Origin: Planctomycetaceae bacterium
GTDB lineage: Bacteria; Planctomycetota; Planctomycetia; Pirellulales; Pirellulaceae
Length of the DNA: 64,000 bases
Assembly (NCBI GenBank): GCA_020638975.1
Contig: JACKHN010000022.1
Location: forward strand, 1-64,000
Direction of reading: 5' to 3'
Shown: piece after piece, positions 45,461 through 54,257 of the stretch
Layout of the letters: each line of letters begins with the position of its first letter
How positions within the stretch are numbered: the first letter of the stretch is position 1
The notes under the pieces: model-generated
The model's database searches: none
The model's input: only the letters and a program-made list of their open reading frames with translations
Told to the model about the DNA's origin: nothing
Made by a program: the position numbers and the translations under genes

Positions 45461-46923
45461 AATTCTGTTCGGCACGTGGTTTGCCGGAGTCATCCTACCT
45501 GTCGCGGGATGCTGTGTCATGTGCTTCGTCGAGTGATGGTTGGCGGCAGGGTGTGGCGAGCGGTTAGGGAGTGCGCAGCGTGAACCGCCGCGAGGCCCGG
45601 GCCAACGCGGTGGCGACTACTTCGGCGGAAGTTGTTGGATGTGGGCCTCCAACTCGTCCAACTCGGCGAGGCCAAGCAGGTAGAAGCAGATCATTTCATA
45701 CGTCCGCTTCGTCGGCAGCTTACCCGTCATCGCCAAGATCATGATGCAAGCGATGATCGCCATGTAGATCTGAATCGTCACGCCGTTGGCTTTCGTGCTC
45801 AGCAGATGGCGACAGCCCAATAATTGTTTGATGATGCGGAAGTATAACTCAATTGTCCAACGCAACTCGTACAGCGCCGCAATGATCTCGGCGGGCACGT
45901 CTAGATTGTTGGTCACGATCCGCAAGTAGCCATCGCTGCTCGCGCCGCTGACGCCGTTCTTGCTGCGACGACTATCGTGAGGCTTGACCTTGACAATCAC
46001 CAGTCGCGTGGAGTGATCGGGTGGAGTCGTGCGGCTGTTGGCCGTGCCAAACTGTACGATCTGGTCGCTCACGATGCTGGCACTTCGATCCGTGTCGGTC
46101 AGTGCGTTTTCGCGGACCACTTCGTACGGTATCGCGTCGCCCAGCCGACACACATACTGGCTGTCCGCCGCAGCGATGGCGTTCCACAGCACGTACTTGG
46201 CATAGCCACGATCGATGAGATAACAACGTCCCGACTCAACGGTTCTCTCCAACACGCGTCGCTCGTCCGCTTCGCCTTTGGGATTGGCACCGGTCACGTC
46301 GATGCGGCTGGGCGTGCCTTTGAAGACTTCAAATTGAGCATGCAAGCGATAGCCGCAGGACGACTTGCCATCGCCTTTGGGCAGCCAAGCCAGCTCAGCG
46401 ATCTGAGCCAGCAAGCGAAACACCGATCCATCCACGGCGGTGATCTTCTTGTCAACGCAGGCGAAGTTCTCCGGCGTACGATCAGGCAGCTTGTCACTCA
46501 GTTCTTCGGCCAGTCCGGCGAGAGGCGTTGGATCGAAGATCGTGACCGATTCGGACAGCGACCCCAGCGAAGCCCGCCCGACGCCGAGTCGCTTCTGCAC
46601 GTTCTTCAAGCCACTGCATTGTTGCAATCCGCGAAACGAATCGATGATGGGGTTGTAGAGCCACATCAGCACAAGCAAGCAGTACTGATCCATGTGCAAG
46701 TCACGGTTATTGGCTTTGTCTCGTTCCGTGCCGATTCGGTGCAGCGGTTTAAGCAGCTTCGCCATCGCCTGCAGATCGCGGAGCCCCGAGAGGTCGCTTT
46801 CCTGGATGCCTTTGTCGGTGTTATCCTTAGACGCCATGCCCACAATCATGACAAACACAACCACGGCTAGCTAGCCCAATTCGTAAGAAAATCCGGCTAG
46901 CAAATGTCATGCCGAACAGAATT
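45461..46923 (-). mobile_element. Complete IS4-family insertion sequence, 1463 bp
   Basis: Left end AATTCTGTTCGGCA and, on the reverse strand of the right end, the same 14 bases: perfect terminal inverted repeats, extending imperfectly (TTTGC shared) to about 24 bp. The element is flanked by the direct repeat GGCTGGAAGCC (45450-45460 and 46924-46934), an 11-bp target duplication, within the reported IS4-family range. It carries one transposase gene on the minus strand. Ends and duplication were defined by direct reading, and no extra base matches on either side. Confidence 0.93.
45617..46864 (-). CDS. IS4-family DDE transposase
   Basis: 415 aa. DDE core: AVDGSVF (Asp), YLIDRGYAKYV (Asp), and the YREK-type box YELRWTIELYFRIIKQLLG (Tyr, Arg, Glu, Lys). 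An intact reading frame with no visible frameshift suggests the copy may be active. The start is uncertain; the upstream MVVFVMIVGM could be read as an extension, and MASKDNTDKG is an alternative start ten codons in. Confidence 0.93.
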   Translation of the reverse strand: MVVFVMIVGMASKDNTDKGIQESDLSGLRDLQAMAKLLKPLHRIGTERDKANNRDLHMDQYCLLVLMWLYNPIIDSFRGLQQCSGLKNVQKRLGVGRASLGSLSESVTIFDPTPLAGLAEELSDKLPDRTPENFACVDKKITAVDGSVFRLLAQIAELAWLPKGDGKSSCGYRLHAQFEVFKGTPSRIDVTGANPKGEADERRVLERTVESGRCYLIDRGYAKYVLWNAIAAADSQYVCRLGDAIPYEVVRENALTDTDRSASIVSDQIVQFGTANSRTTPPDHSTRLVIVKVKPHDSRRSKNGVSGASSDGYLRIVTNNLDVPAEIIAALYELRWTIELYFRIIKQLLGCRHLLSTKANGVTIQIYMAIIACIMILAMTGKLPTKRTYEMICFYLLGLAELDELEAHIQQLPPK

Positions 46924-46942
46924 GGCTGGAAGCCTATCCCAC
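46924..46942. repeat. IS4 target-site duplication, right, and palindrome remnant
   Basis: GGCTGGAAGCC (46924-46934) repeats the left flank, then TATCCCAC completes the inverted arm that starts at 45412. Confidence 0.85.
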
Positions 46943-47108
46943 AAGAGTTTTGCGACAGTAATTGTTTGGCCGATGCGTAGTCGATGGGAGAGTGACGATC
47001 TGACATTAATCAGGTACAAATCACTCGCCCGAGTTACGATGTTAAGAGGGATTGTCGCGTACTGCGGAATCCGTATCTCACCCAAGCCGGATTCAGAAGG
47101 AAAGTATC

Positions 47109-47378
47109 ATGGTCGAGTCGGAACCCGTTCCTGCGCCCGAACCACCATCGAAAGAAGAGTTGCGATTGGCGATGAAAGCGTTCCGGAAACGTCTTAAACT
47201 GACACGCTTAGATGACGAGTCAGGAATGGGATACGGTCCAATGTCCTCTGGCCAGCGATCCCGGATAATTGCGATTACTCCGCCGAATCAGTTCCCCAAA
47301 GCCGTCTGGCAAGAACTCGCCAGGCAAGGAAAACTCAAACACGATCGCGGTGGCCTCTATTCGCTCGTTGAGGAGTAA
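47109..47378 (+). CDS. Small conserved-looking protein of unknown function
   Basis: 89 aa from ATG 47109 (AAGGAAAG upstream). Pro/Glu-rich start, then EELRLAMKAFRKRLKLTRLDDESGMGYGPMSSGQRSRIIAITPPNQFPKAVWQELARQGKLKHDRGGLYSLVEE. The ordered second half (helix, basic segment, ITPPNQ, helix) looks like a real small soluble protein. I do not recognise a family. It sits downstream of the IS4 element and before the NtrC-type gene, which points the other way. Confidence 0.65.
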   Translation: MVESEPVPAPEPPSKEELRLAMKAFRKRLKLTRLDDESGMGYGPMSSGQRSRIIAITPPNQFPKAVWQELARQGKLKHDRGGLYSLVEE

Positions 47379-47390
47379 CTGCGTCGCGCG

Positions 47391-48782
47391 TTACTGCTGC
47401 ACAAACGTCATTGACTGTCTTGGATCCTGAAGACCGAGCTTCTTCATTTTCTTGTACAGCGTCGTTCGATTGATGCCAAGCAACTCCGCCGTCGCGTTGC
47501 GATTCCAGTTGTTGGATTGTAGTGCGTCGAGGATGATCTGGCGTTCAGGAGCATCGAGGGCATTTTTGAGCGAGACTCCGGAGGAAGGCTGCACGACGAC
47601 GGGGGCTCCCGACGAAAGCTGGCTCGGAAGATCCGCGACGGTAATCATCGATCCTTTGCCAAGCAGAACAGCACGCTCGACGACGTTCTGCAGCTCGCGA
47701 ACATTTCCAGGCCACTGATATCGCCGCAACGCTGATAGTGCATCGTCGGTGAATCCTTCCACGTTTCGACCGGACTCTTCGCAGACCGAGGCGAGAAAGT
47801 GCTGTGCCAGTAGCGGAATATCCGAGATCCGCTCGCGGAGCGAAGGGAGTTCGATATTGATCACGTTGACTCGATAGAAAAGATCTTGGCGGAATCGCCC
47901 TTCGGCGACGGCACGTGACAGTTCCTCGTTAGTCGCCAACACGACTCGCGAATCGACGTGAAAGGTCTTCGTGCCGCCAACTTGTTCAAACTCAAAATCC
48001 TGCAATACGCGAAGCAACTTGACTTGCATGCTTGGCGATGCCGTGCCGATCTCGTCTAAGAAGATCGTGCCGCGATCCGCTTGCAGGAACTTGCCCATCT
48101 TCTCGCCCACGGCTCCGGTGAACGCACCAGCGACGTGACCAAAAAGTTCGCTCTCGAGCAGAGCTTCGGGAAGCGCACCGCAGGCGATCTCGACAAATGC
48201 GTTTTCGCGACGACTGCTACGGCGATGAATGGCACGGGCAATCAGTGACTTACCAGTTCCGCTCTCGCCGGTGATCAGGACAGTGGCTTTCGTATTTGCG
48301 ATGCTGTCGATCATGTCGTAGATCTTCAGCATTCGATGATCGTGCCCAACGATGTTCTCCATGCCGAAGCGGAGATCGAGTTGCTCTTTGAGCTTTCTGT
48401 TTTCTTCAATGACTTGGCGTTGTGACAACGCACGATTGATCGACATCAACAGTTCTTCGTCGATCAACGGCTTCGTCAGCAGATCGAACGCTCCGGCGCG
48501 GATCGCTTCGACGCCCGTCTCAACCGTGCCATAGCCGGTCAGGAGAATCACCGTCGTCTCGGGGTGATTCTTGCGGCAGTGGGCCAACACGTCGAAACCA
48601 TCGCCGTCCTGTAATCTCACGTCGGCCAAGACCAAATCGAAGGTCCGGTTGTCAACCTGACGGATCGCGTCCGCCCGACCGGACGCTTCCGCGACCTCAT
48701 AGCCTTGCTCGCGCAACCAATCTGACATCGAGTCGAGGACGTGCCGATCGTCGTCCACAAGCAGTAACGATCCGTTGTTCAT
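47391..48782 (-). CDS. NtrC-family sigma-54 response regulator
   Basis: 463 aa. Receiver about 4-120 (VDDDRHVLD, LADVRLQDGDGF with phosphoacceptor Asp), AAA+ about 140-375 with Walker A GESGTGKS, ELFGHVAGAFTGA (sigma-54 contact loop), Walker B GTIFLDEI, R-finger region DLFYRVN, then a Fis-type HTH (LDALQSNNWNRNATAELLGINRTTLYKKMKKLG). Activates sigma-54 promoters when phosphorylated. Its histidine kinase is not adjacent. Confidence 0.95.
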   Translation of the reverse strand: MNNGSLLLVDDDRHVLDSMSDWLREQGYEVAEASGRADAIRQVDNRTFDLVLADVRLQDGDGFDVLAHCRKNHPETTVILLTGYGTVETGVEAIRAGAFDLLTKPLIDEELLMSINRALSQRQVIEENRKLKEQLDLRFGMENIVGHDHRMLKIYDMIDSIANTKATVLITGESGTGKSLIARAIHRRSSRRENAFVEIACGALPEALLESELFGHVAGAFTGAVGEKMGKFLQADRGTIFLDEIGTASPSMQVKLLRVLQDFEFEQVGGTKTFHVDSRVVLATNEELSRAVAEGRFRQDLFYRVNVINIELPSLRERISDIPLLAQHFLASVCEESGRNVEGFTDDALSALRRYQWPGNVRELQNVVERAVLLGKGSMITVADLPSQLSSGAPVVVQPSSGVSLKNALDAPERQIILDALQSNNWNRNATAELLGINRTTLYKKMKKLGLQDPRQSMTFVQQ

Positions 48783-49115
48783 CGTTTGCTTCGCCTTGTG
48801 CTGTAAGTAAACAGTTGTCGTAGGGTATCTACGTCACACGTTGTGCGGCGTCAACGAATTCGGGCAAAGGAGCCTGCTAGCGATCAAAAATCGACACGTT
48901 CGGTGTACGAATTGCCACTGTCTATCCCCCAAATTACTGAAAAACCCACCCATTCGGGAATTCCCTGCTAGATCGTGCGTCAAATAAAGGTAGTATGATC
49001 GGAGTAGGACGGTCCTTTACTCCTAACACTAACGAACTATCGCACTTACAGCATTTGCCTTGGCACTCGACGTTTGACTACCTCAGTGCAGTGGCTACCA
49101 ACGAAGGAAAATACC
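48783..49115. other. Divergent intergenic region between two response regulators
   Basis: 333 nt. I saw no long palindrome and no convincing -24/-12 or -35/-10 pair. A TTGGCAC at 49057-49063 followed by TTTGAC is off the sigma-54 spacing by about one base and lacks GC. AAGGAAA at 49103-49109 is the likely Shine-Dalgarno of the NarL-type gene. Promoters for both genes are expected here. Confidence 0.4.
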
Positions 49116-49748
49116 ATGACAATCAAAGTGGTGGTGGCGGACGATCATGAGGTTGTACGAAGCGGACTTGCGAATCTGTTGAAGGGCTCGGACATCGAGA
49201 TCGTCGATGAAGCATCCGATGGCGACGAAGCCGTCGAGAAGACGATGAAGCACCATCCTGATGTCGTTTTGATGGACATTCGGATGCCAAATCGCGACGG
49301 GCTATCTGCGCTGGAGGCAATTCGCGGGAAGTTGCCGGAAGCGCGGGTTGTGATGCTGTCGACGTATGACAATCCAACTTATGTCGCCCGGAGTGTGGCG
49401 TTGGGAGCGACCGATTTCGTTCTCAAGGGATCGACTCGACAAGAACTGGTCGATGTGATCACACGAGCCGCGTCTGGCGACGAGCCGCTTGATACGAGCG
49501 TCTTGCGCCGTGTGAAGCGCGTCATGCGTCGTCGTCACGAACGCGAGGACGATGGCATTCCGTTGACTAATCGCGAGTTGCAAGTGCTGCGGCACGTCGC
49601 GCTGGGCTTGAGCAACCGCGAGATCGGCCAGTCGCTCGGCATCAGTATCGAGACGGTCAAAGAACATGTTCAGAACATCTTGCGCAAACTCGATGTAAAC
49701 GATCGCACGCAAGCCGCTGTGTGGGCCGTGCGTCGTGGCGTGGTGTAA
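49116..49748 (+). CDS. NarL/FixJ-type response regulator
   Basis: 210 aa from ATG 49116 (AAGGAAA upstream; a longer in-frame start adds an unconserved leader). Receiver: VVVADDHEVV, VVLMDIRMPNRDG (phosphoacceptor Asp), VMLSTYDNP, Lys in FVLKGS. LuxR HTH: LTNRELQVLRHVALGLSNREIGQSLGISIETVKEHVQNILRKLDVNDRTQAAVWA. No kinase beside it. Confidence 0.95.
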   Translation: MTIKVVVADDHEVVRSGLANLLKGSDIEIVDEASDGDEAVEKTMKHHPDVVLMDIRMPNRDGLSALEAIRGKLPEARVVMLSTYDNPTYVARSVALGATDFVLKGSTRQELVDVITRAASGDEPLDTSVLRRVKRVMRRRHEREDDGIPLTNRELQVLRHVALGLSNREIGQSLGISIETVKEHVQNILRKLDVNDRTQAAVWAVRRGVV

Positions 49749-49879
49749 GGATCGCAATCCGATTCGCTGCCTATGCAGCGTGAACCTCCTCGTTGGTTCA
49801 AGTGACTGACTCCGAATAACGGCCTCCGCAGCGAGGCCGTTTCTCGTTTCTTGCTCAAGGTTGTGGACTTCCGATTGCA

Positions 49880-50911
49880 ATGATCACGATCGATGGCTCA
49901 AAAGGCGAAGGCGGGGGACAGGTCGTACGATCGTCGCTCGCACTTTCGCTGATGACGGGAACTCCGGTCACGATCGACAATGTACGCGCCGGGCGCAAGA
50001 AGCCGGGACTGCTGCGTCAGCATACGACAGCCGTCCACGCCGCTGCCGAAATCAGCGACGCGAGGATCGAAGGTGCGGAAATCGGCTCGAAGCGATTCGT
50101 GTTCGAGCCCGGCGAGGTCAAGGCGGGCGAGTACCGATTCAGCGTTGGATCGGCGGGCAGTACGACGCTCGTCTTTCAAACCGTATTGCCCGCGTTGATG
50201 CTCATCGAGAGCGTCTCCACCGTCGAAGTCCACGGTGGTACACACAATCCGTTCGCACCGCCATTTGATTTTCTGGCCAACGCGTACCTGCCATTGCTAC
50301 GAAAGCTCGGGCCGGTTGTGGAAGCGGGCGAATGCCAGCCAGGTTTCTATCCAATGGGAGGAGGCAGCTTTCGCGCTCGCATTTCCGGTCGCCAACCACT
50401 TCAACCGCTAGCGTTGGCGGAGCGTGGTAAACTCGTACGACGTCAGGTTCGAGCTTTGGTTGCAAACTTACCGAAACACATAGGCGAGCGAGAGTGCAAA
50501 CTGATCGCGCGCAAGACGGGTTGGGATGCGAAGTCATTCAGTTATGAAGAAGTGAAGGGGTCGCCTGGACCGGGTAATGTTGTGATGATCGAGCTTGAGT
50601 TTGAACAAGTGACGGAATTGTTCATTGCGTTTGGCGAGGTCGGAAAAAAGGCCGAACGCGTGGCCAACGAAGTGCTCAAAGCAGCTCAAAAGTATCTCGC
50701 AATGGATGTGCCAGTCGGTTCCTACCTCGCCGATCAACTCTTGTTACCGATGGGAATTGCCGCATCTCAGGGCCAGCCGTGTGAATATCGCACCGGTCCG
50801 TTGACACAACATACACGAACCCATATCGACGTCCTGAAACGCTTTCTCGACGTTTCGATCGACGTTGCACAAGACGGCGACACGCGAACGGTTCGGTTGC
50901 GTCAGAATTGA
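49880..50911 (+). CDS. rtcA: RNA 3'-terminal phosphate cyclase
   Basis: 343 aa, family length. ITIDGSKGEGGGQVVRSSLALSLMTGTPVTIDNVRAGRKKPGL at the start, VHGGTHNPFAPPFDFL, and the nucleophilic His region TQHTRTHIDVLKRF near the C-terminus. Converts RNA 3'-phosphate to 2',3'-cyclic phosphate with ATP. No rtcB or rtcR is adjacent, although an NtrC-type gene is 1.1 kb away and reads in the opposite direction. Confidence 0.93.
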   Translation: MITIDGSKGEGGGQVVRSSLALSLMTGTPVTIDNVRAGRKKPGLLRQHTTAVHAAAEISDARIEGAEIGSKRFVFEPGEVKAGEYRFSVGSAGSTTLVFQTVLPALMLIESVSTVEVHGGTHNPFAPPFDFLANAYLPLLRKLGPVVEAGECQPGFYPMGGGSFRARISGRQPLQPLALAERGKLVRRQVRALVANLPKHIGERECKLIARKTGWDAKSFSYEEVKGSPGPGNVVMIELEFEQVTELFIAFGEVGKKAERVANEVLKAAQKYLAMDVPVGSYLADQLLLPMGIAASQGQPCEYRTGPLTQHTRTHIDVLKRFLDVSIDVAQDGDTRTVRLRQN

Positions 50912-50977
50912 TGTTTCAACCCGATGCACTTGCGAAAGTGCGGTCGCTCGCGTTAAATACCTGCGCGCGTACTGATC

Positions 50978-52582
50978 ATGGCCCTCCGAATCACCAATCT
51001 GCGAATGTCCGTCGAGCAACCGGAAACCGAGTTGCCGAAGCGGATTGCGCGTCGATTGAAGCTTTCGGCACCGGAAGTTCTCCGCTGGCGCATTCTCCGT
51101 AAGAGCCTTGATGCTCGCTCGCGGAGTGATCTGCAGTTTGTTTACTCGACGATCGTCGAGCTTCACAACGAACCAGCATGCTTGAAGCGACTCGAAATGG
51201 ACGGCGATATCGCGACCTACCTGCCGGAATCGTTTGACGATCCCGATTCCGGAAAACAGACGCTAAGTTCTCGCCCAATCGTCGTGGGATCAGGACCCGC
51301 TGGATTGCTGGCCGGTTACTATCTAGCCCGCCGAGGCTATCGACCTTTGATCATCGAACGTGGGCAGGCAGTCAAAGATCGCGTTCCAGTCCTCCGCGCT
51401 TTCGATCGTCACGAAGCCGATCATCAGAACGAGAATAATTACCTGTTCGGCGAGGGAGGGGCTGGTGCCTTTTCCGATGGCAAATTGACTTGCCGAATGA
51501 CCGGGGCCGACGTTGACTGGGTTTTGGAAGCATTCGTCGAGTGCGGCGGTCGGTCGTCGATTATGTATGAACATCGACCTCATCTCGGCAGCAATAAGCT
51601 GCCGATGATCTGCCGCAACTTTCGGCGAAAGATCGAGGCGTTGGGCGGCGAGTACAAGTTCGGTTGTCGCCTGGAAAGTCTCGATGTTCGTGACGGCTCA
51701 ATGGCGGGACTGCACACATCGAGCGGATACATTCCCGCGACACATGTCGTTCTAGGAATCGGACATAGTGCTCGCGATACCTACGAGATGCTGCACGCCG
51801 CTGGCATTCCGTTTCAGCAGAAAGCGTTCCAACTCGGCTTGCGCATTGAACAGCCACAAGCACAAGTCGACCAGTGGAAGTACGGTCGCGATCAGTACCG
51901 CGAATTGCTCGGTGCCGCAGACTACACGCTGGTTGCGAAGGGACAACGTGATCTGTATTCGTTCTGCATGTGCGCAGGAGGCGTGGCGATTCCGAGCATT
52001 TCGGAGCCGAATCAGTTCTGCACGAATGGCATGAGCAATTCGCGTCATGATACGCCGTTCGCTAACAGCGGCTTGATGATCACATTGGAACCAAACGAAT
52101 TCGGCAGCGATCATCCACTCGCGGGTGTCGAGCTTCAACGTCGATACGAGGCGATCGCGTTCGAGCTTGGCAAACGGGACTATCTGAGCCCGATCCAATG
52201 GGCTCGCGATTTTGTCGTCGGACGAACCTCGTCAAGTGACCAAGTGCTTCCATCCTCCTATCAACGTGGGACAGTGAATGCGGATTTGCAAGCAGTGTTG
52301 CCACCCGCGGTGATACATGCCATACGAGCCGGCCTGCCAATCATGGACAAACGCTGGAGAGGCCGCTTCCTGGAGAACGCGACGTTGATCGGCCCGGAGA
52401 TGCGTGGCAGTTCGCCAGTCCGGATCGACCGCGACCGAACGACCCGGCAAGTTCCAGGTCTCGTCGGCATGTATCCCGTTGGTGAAGGCGCAGGCTACGC
52501 TGGTGGAATCATTAGCGCTGCCGTTGATGGATTACGGTCCGCGCGTGAAATCGTCAGGCAATTCGCGCCGCTATCGGCTTGA
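50978..52582 (+). CDS. FAD-dependent oxidoreductase (COG2509-like)
   Basis: 534 aa. An N-terminal alpha/beta domain (about 1-90, RITNLRMSVEQPETELPKRIARRL) precedes an FAD-binding fold (VVGSGPAGLLAGYYLARRGYRPLIIERG about 96-125) and GEGGAGAFSDGKLTCR. The C-terminus ends with PVGEGAGYAGGIISAAVDGLRSAREI, a second FAD contact. This is the uncharacterised FAD-dependent dehydrogenase family; substrate not known. Not in an obvious operon with RtcA, 66 nt downstream of it on the same strand. Confidence 0.85.
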   Translation: MALRITNLRMSVEQPETELPKRIARRLKLSAPEVLRWRILRKSLDARSRSDLQFVYSTIVELHNEPACLKRLEMDGDIATYLPESFDDPDSGKQTLSSRPIVVGSGPAGLLAGYYLARRGYRPLIIERGQAVKDRVPVLRAFDRHEADHQNENNYLFGEGGAGAFSDGKLTCRMTGADVDWVLEAFVECGGRSSIMYEHRPHLGSNKLPMICRNFRRKIEALGGEYKFGCRLESLDVRDGSMAGLHTSSGYIPATHVVLGIGHSARDTYEMLHAAGIPFQQKAFQLGLRIEQPQAQVDQWKYGRDQYRELLGAADYTLVAKGQRDLYSFCMCAGGVAIPSISEPNQFCTNGMSNSRHDTPFANSGLMITLEPNEFGSDHPLAGVELQRRYEAIAFELGKRDYLSPIQWARDFVVGRTSSSDQVLPSSYQRGTVNADLQAVLPPAVIHAIRAGLPIMDKRWRGRFLENATLIGPEMRGSSPVRIDRDRTTRQVPGLVGMYPVGEGAGYAGGIISAAVDGLRSAREIVRQFAPLSA

Positions 52583-52637
52583 TGCCTGTGCTCAAACCGC
52601 TGATGGTCTCCACCCAAAGTCCCAGAGCAGCAGCCCC

Positions 52638-54059
52638 TCAATCAGCAGAGTCTCGAGGCGCAGCGGCCTTCTGTAATCGATCAGCGACCGCCAGACCGAG
52701 TCCTTGACCTTCTGGAGCGGAGGCTAAGATGAACGCTGCTCCCTCGTCGTCGGCTCTTCGCAATGATGCGAACAGATTCTGCGGCTCGAGGTCGGTCGGC
52801 GATAGGATTCGGACTTCGTGCCCCATAGTTTGAAGTTCTCTTGCGCGTTGTTCGAGTTCGTTTTGTGGTGCCAATACGACGGCAGCACGAGGCGCGTAGT
52901 GCGTCTTCAACTGTCCGGAGACTCGCACATCGCTGGTCATGGCCACTGGAACCTTGTAGCCAAGCGTCGCCTCGATCTCTTCTTGCGTCACGCCGCCGGG
53001 CCGTAGGATTCCTGGTCGGTCGGATGTGAGATCGACGATCGTCGACTCAAGCCCCACGTCGCATGCGCCACCGTCCACAACATAATCAACATCGTCGCCA
53101 AGATCTCGCCGGACATGTTCCGCCGTCGTTGGGCTAACAAGTCCGAATCGGTTTGCAGACGGAGCGGCGATTCCGCCTCCGAACTCCTTCAACAGAGCCA
53201 AAGCCAGCGGATGGCTCGGCACACGCAATCCTACCGAAGCCTGTCCGCCCGTGACGATGTCAGGCACTCGAGATGACTTAGGAACGATCAGCGTAAGTGG
53301 TCCTGGCCAAAATCGCTCCGCCAACCGAATCGCAGCGTTGGGCAAATCGACGGCCCACTCGGTCATCATATCTGCGTCAGCGATATGCACGATTAGCGGG
53401 TGATTCTCGGGACGTCCCTTGATGCGAAACACTCGTCGGACGGCAGCTTCGTTCGAGGCGTCAGCTCCCAATCCGTACACAGTCTCCGTCGGGAATGCGA
53501 CGACGCCGCCCGCGTTAAGGAGTGAAGCCGCGTGTGAGCGGACGATCGCTGCAGACGCTTCCTCGATCCCCGCGACAATGGTGCGATCTGCAGGAAGTTC
53601 TTCCCGGTGTTTCAGCCCATGGCCGGTGAGAACATAGATTCCCTTCGCACCGACTCTATCAGCGAGCTCGGCATCCGAAGGATGGTCGCCGACCACATAG
53701 GAGCGTGTAAGATCTATCCCGAAGTCACGTTCCGCTATCCTCGGGAAATAGGGATTCGGTTTGATACACTCGCAACCATCGGCTCGCTCGTGCGGACAGC
53801 AGTATACTGCTTGGATCGTGATCCCAGCTTCCGCAAGATGCTGAACTACGAACTGATTGATGCCGTGTGCCTCGTCGGCACTGATGAGTCCCTTCGCGAT
53901 GCCGCTTTGATTCGTGACGATAAAGAGGGCGAAGTCACGGAGGCGACGAAGGGCTTCAATAGTATCGGGGTAGAATTCGACGCGGGCAACATCGCGAATA
54001 AAGCCTACGTCTTCGATGAGGGTCCCATCGCGATCAAGAAAAACGGCTGGTTTCTTCAT
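52638..54059 (-). CDS. HAD phosphatase (GmhB-like) fused to threonylcarbamoyl-AMP synthase (TsaC/Sua5)
   Basis: 473 aa. About 1-170 is a HAD-IIIA phosphatase: FLDRDGTL (D9, D11), VTNQSG, zinc-loop C88-x-H90 and C96-x-C98, K100, GDHPSD. This matches D-glycero-beta-manno-heptose bisphosphate 7-phosphatase. About 176-473 is a Sua5/YrdC domain with the long C-terminal Sua5 extension: GGVVAFPTETVYGLGADA, KGRPENHPL, SAN (301-303), LESTIVDLT, RPGGVTQ, KTHYAP. This makes threonylcarbamoyl-AMP for tRNA t6A. One continuous frame joins them, with no linker stop. The two known roles (heptose/LPS and tRNA) are not obviously connected. Confidence 0.93.
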   Translation of the reverse strand: MKKPAVFLDRDGTLIEDVGFIRDVARVEFYPDTIEALRRLRDFALFIVTNQSGIAKGLISADEAHGINQFVVQHLAEAGITIQAVYCCPHERADGCECIKPNPYFPRIAERDFGIDLTRSYVVGDHPSDAELADRVGAKGIYVLTGHGLKHREELPADRTIVAGIEEASAAIVRSHAASLLNAGGVVAFPTETVYGLGADASNEAAVRRVFRIKGRPENHPLIVHIADADMMTEWAVDLPNAAIRLAERFWPGPLTLIVPKSSRVPDIVTGGQASVGLRVPSHPLALALLKEFGGGIAAPSANRFGLVSPTTAEHVRRDLGDDVDYVVDGGACDVGLESTIVDLTSDRPGILRPGGVTQEEIEATLGYKVPVAMTSDVRVSGQLKTHYAPRAAVVLAPQNELEQRARELQTMGHEVRILSPTDLEPQNLFASLRRADDEGAAFILASAPEGQGLGLAVADRLQKAAAPRDSAD

Positions 54060-54257
54060 TCGACTCGTGAATCAGATCGCGGGGACGCAAGTTTGCGAAG
54101 CGCTTGTTTCGGAAAGCTTGACCACGACGGTAGGTCGCGACGAACGACTTCAACTTACCACTCCAACAATATCCTAGGCAAGACGCAGGGGCATGCCAAC
54201 GAGTCCGGGATCATGAGATTTCTATAGCGAGCGGGACTTGCAATGAAAGAACCGCGT

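Noticed and set aside
49050..49075. Possible sigma-54 promoter before the NarL-type gene
   Set aside because: Spacing is off by about one base and the GC of the -12 element is missing.
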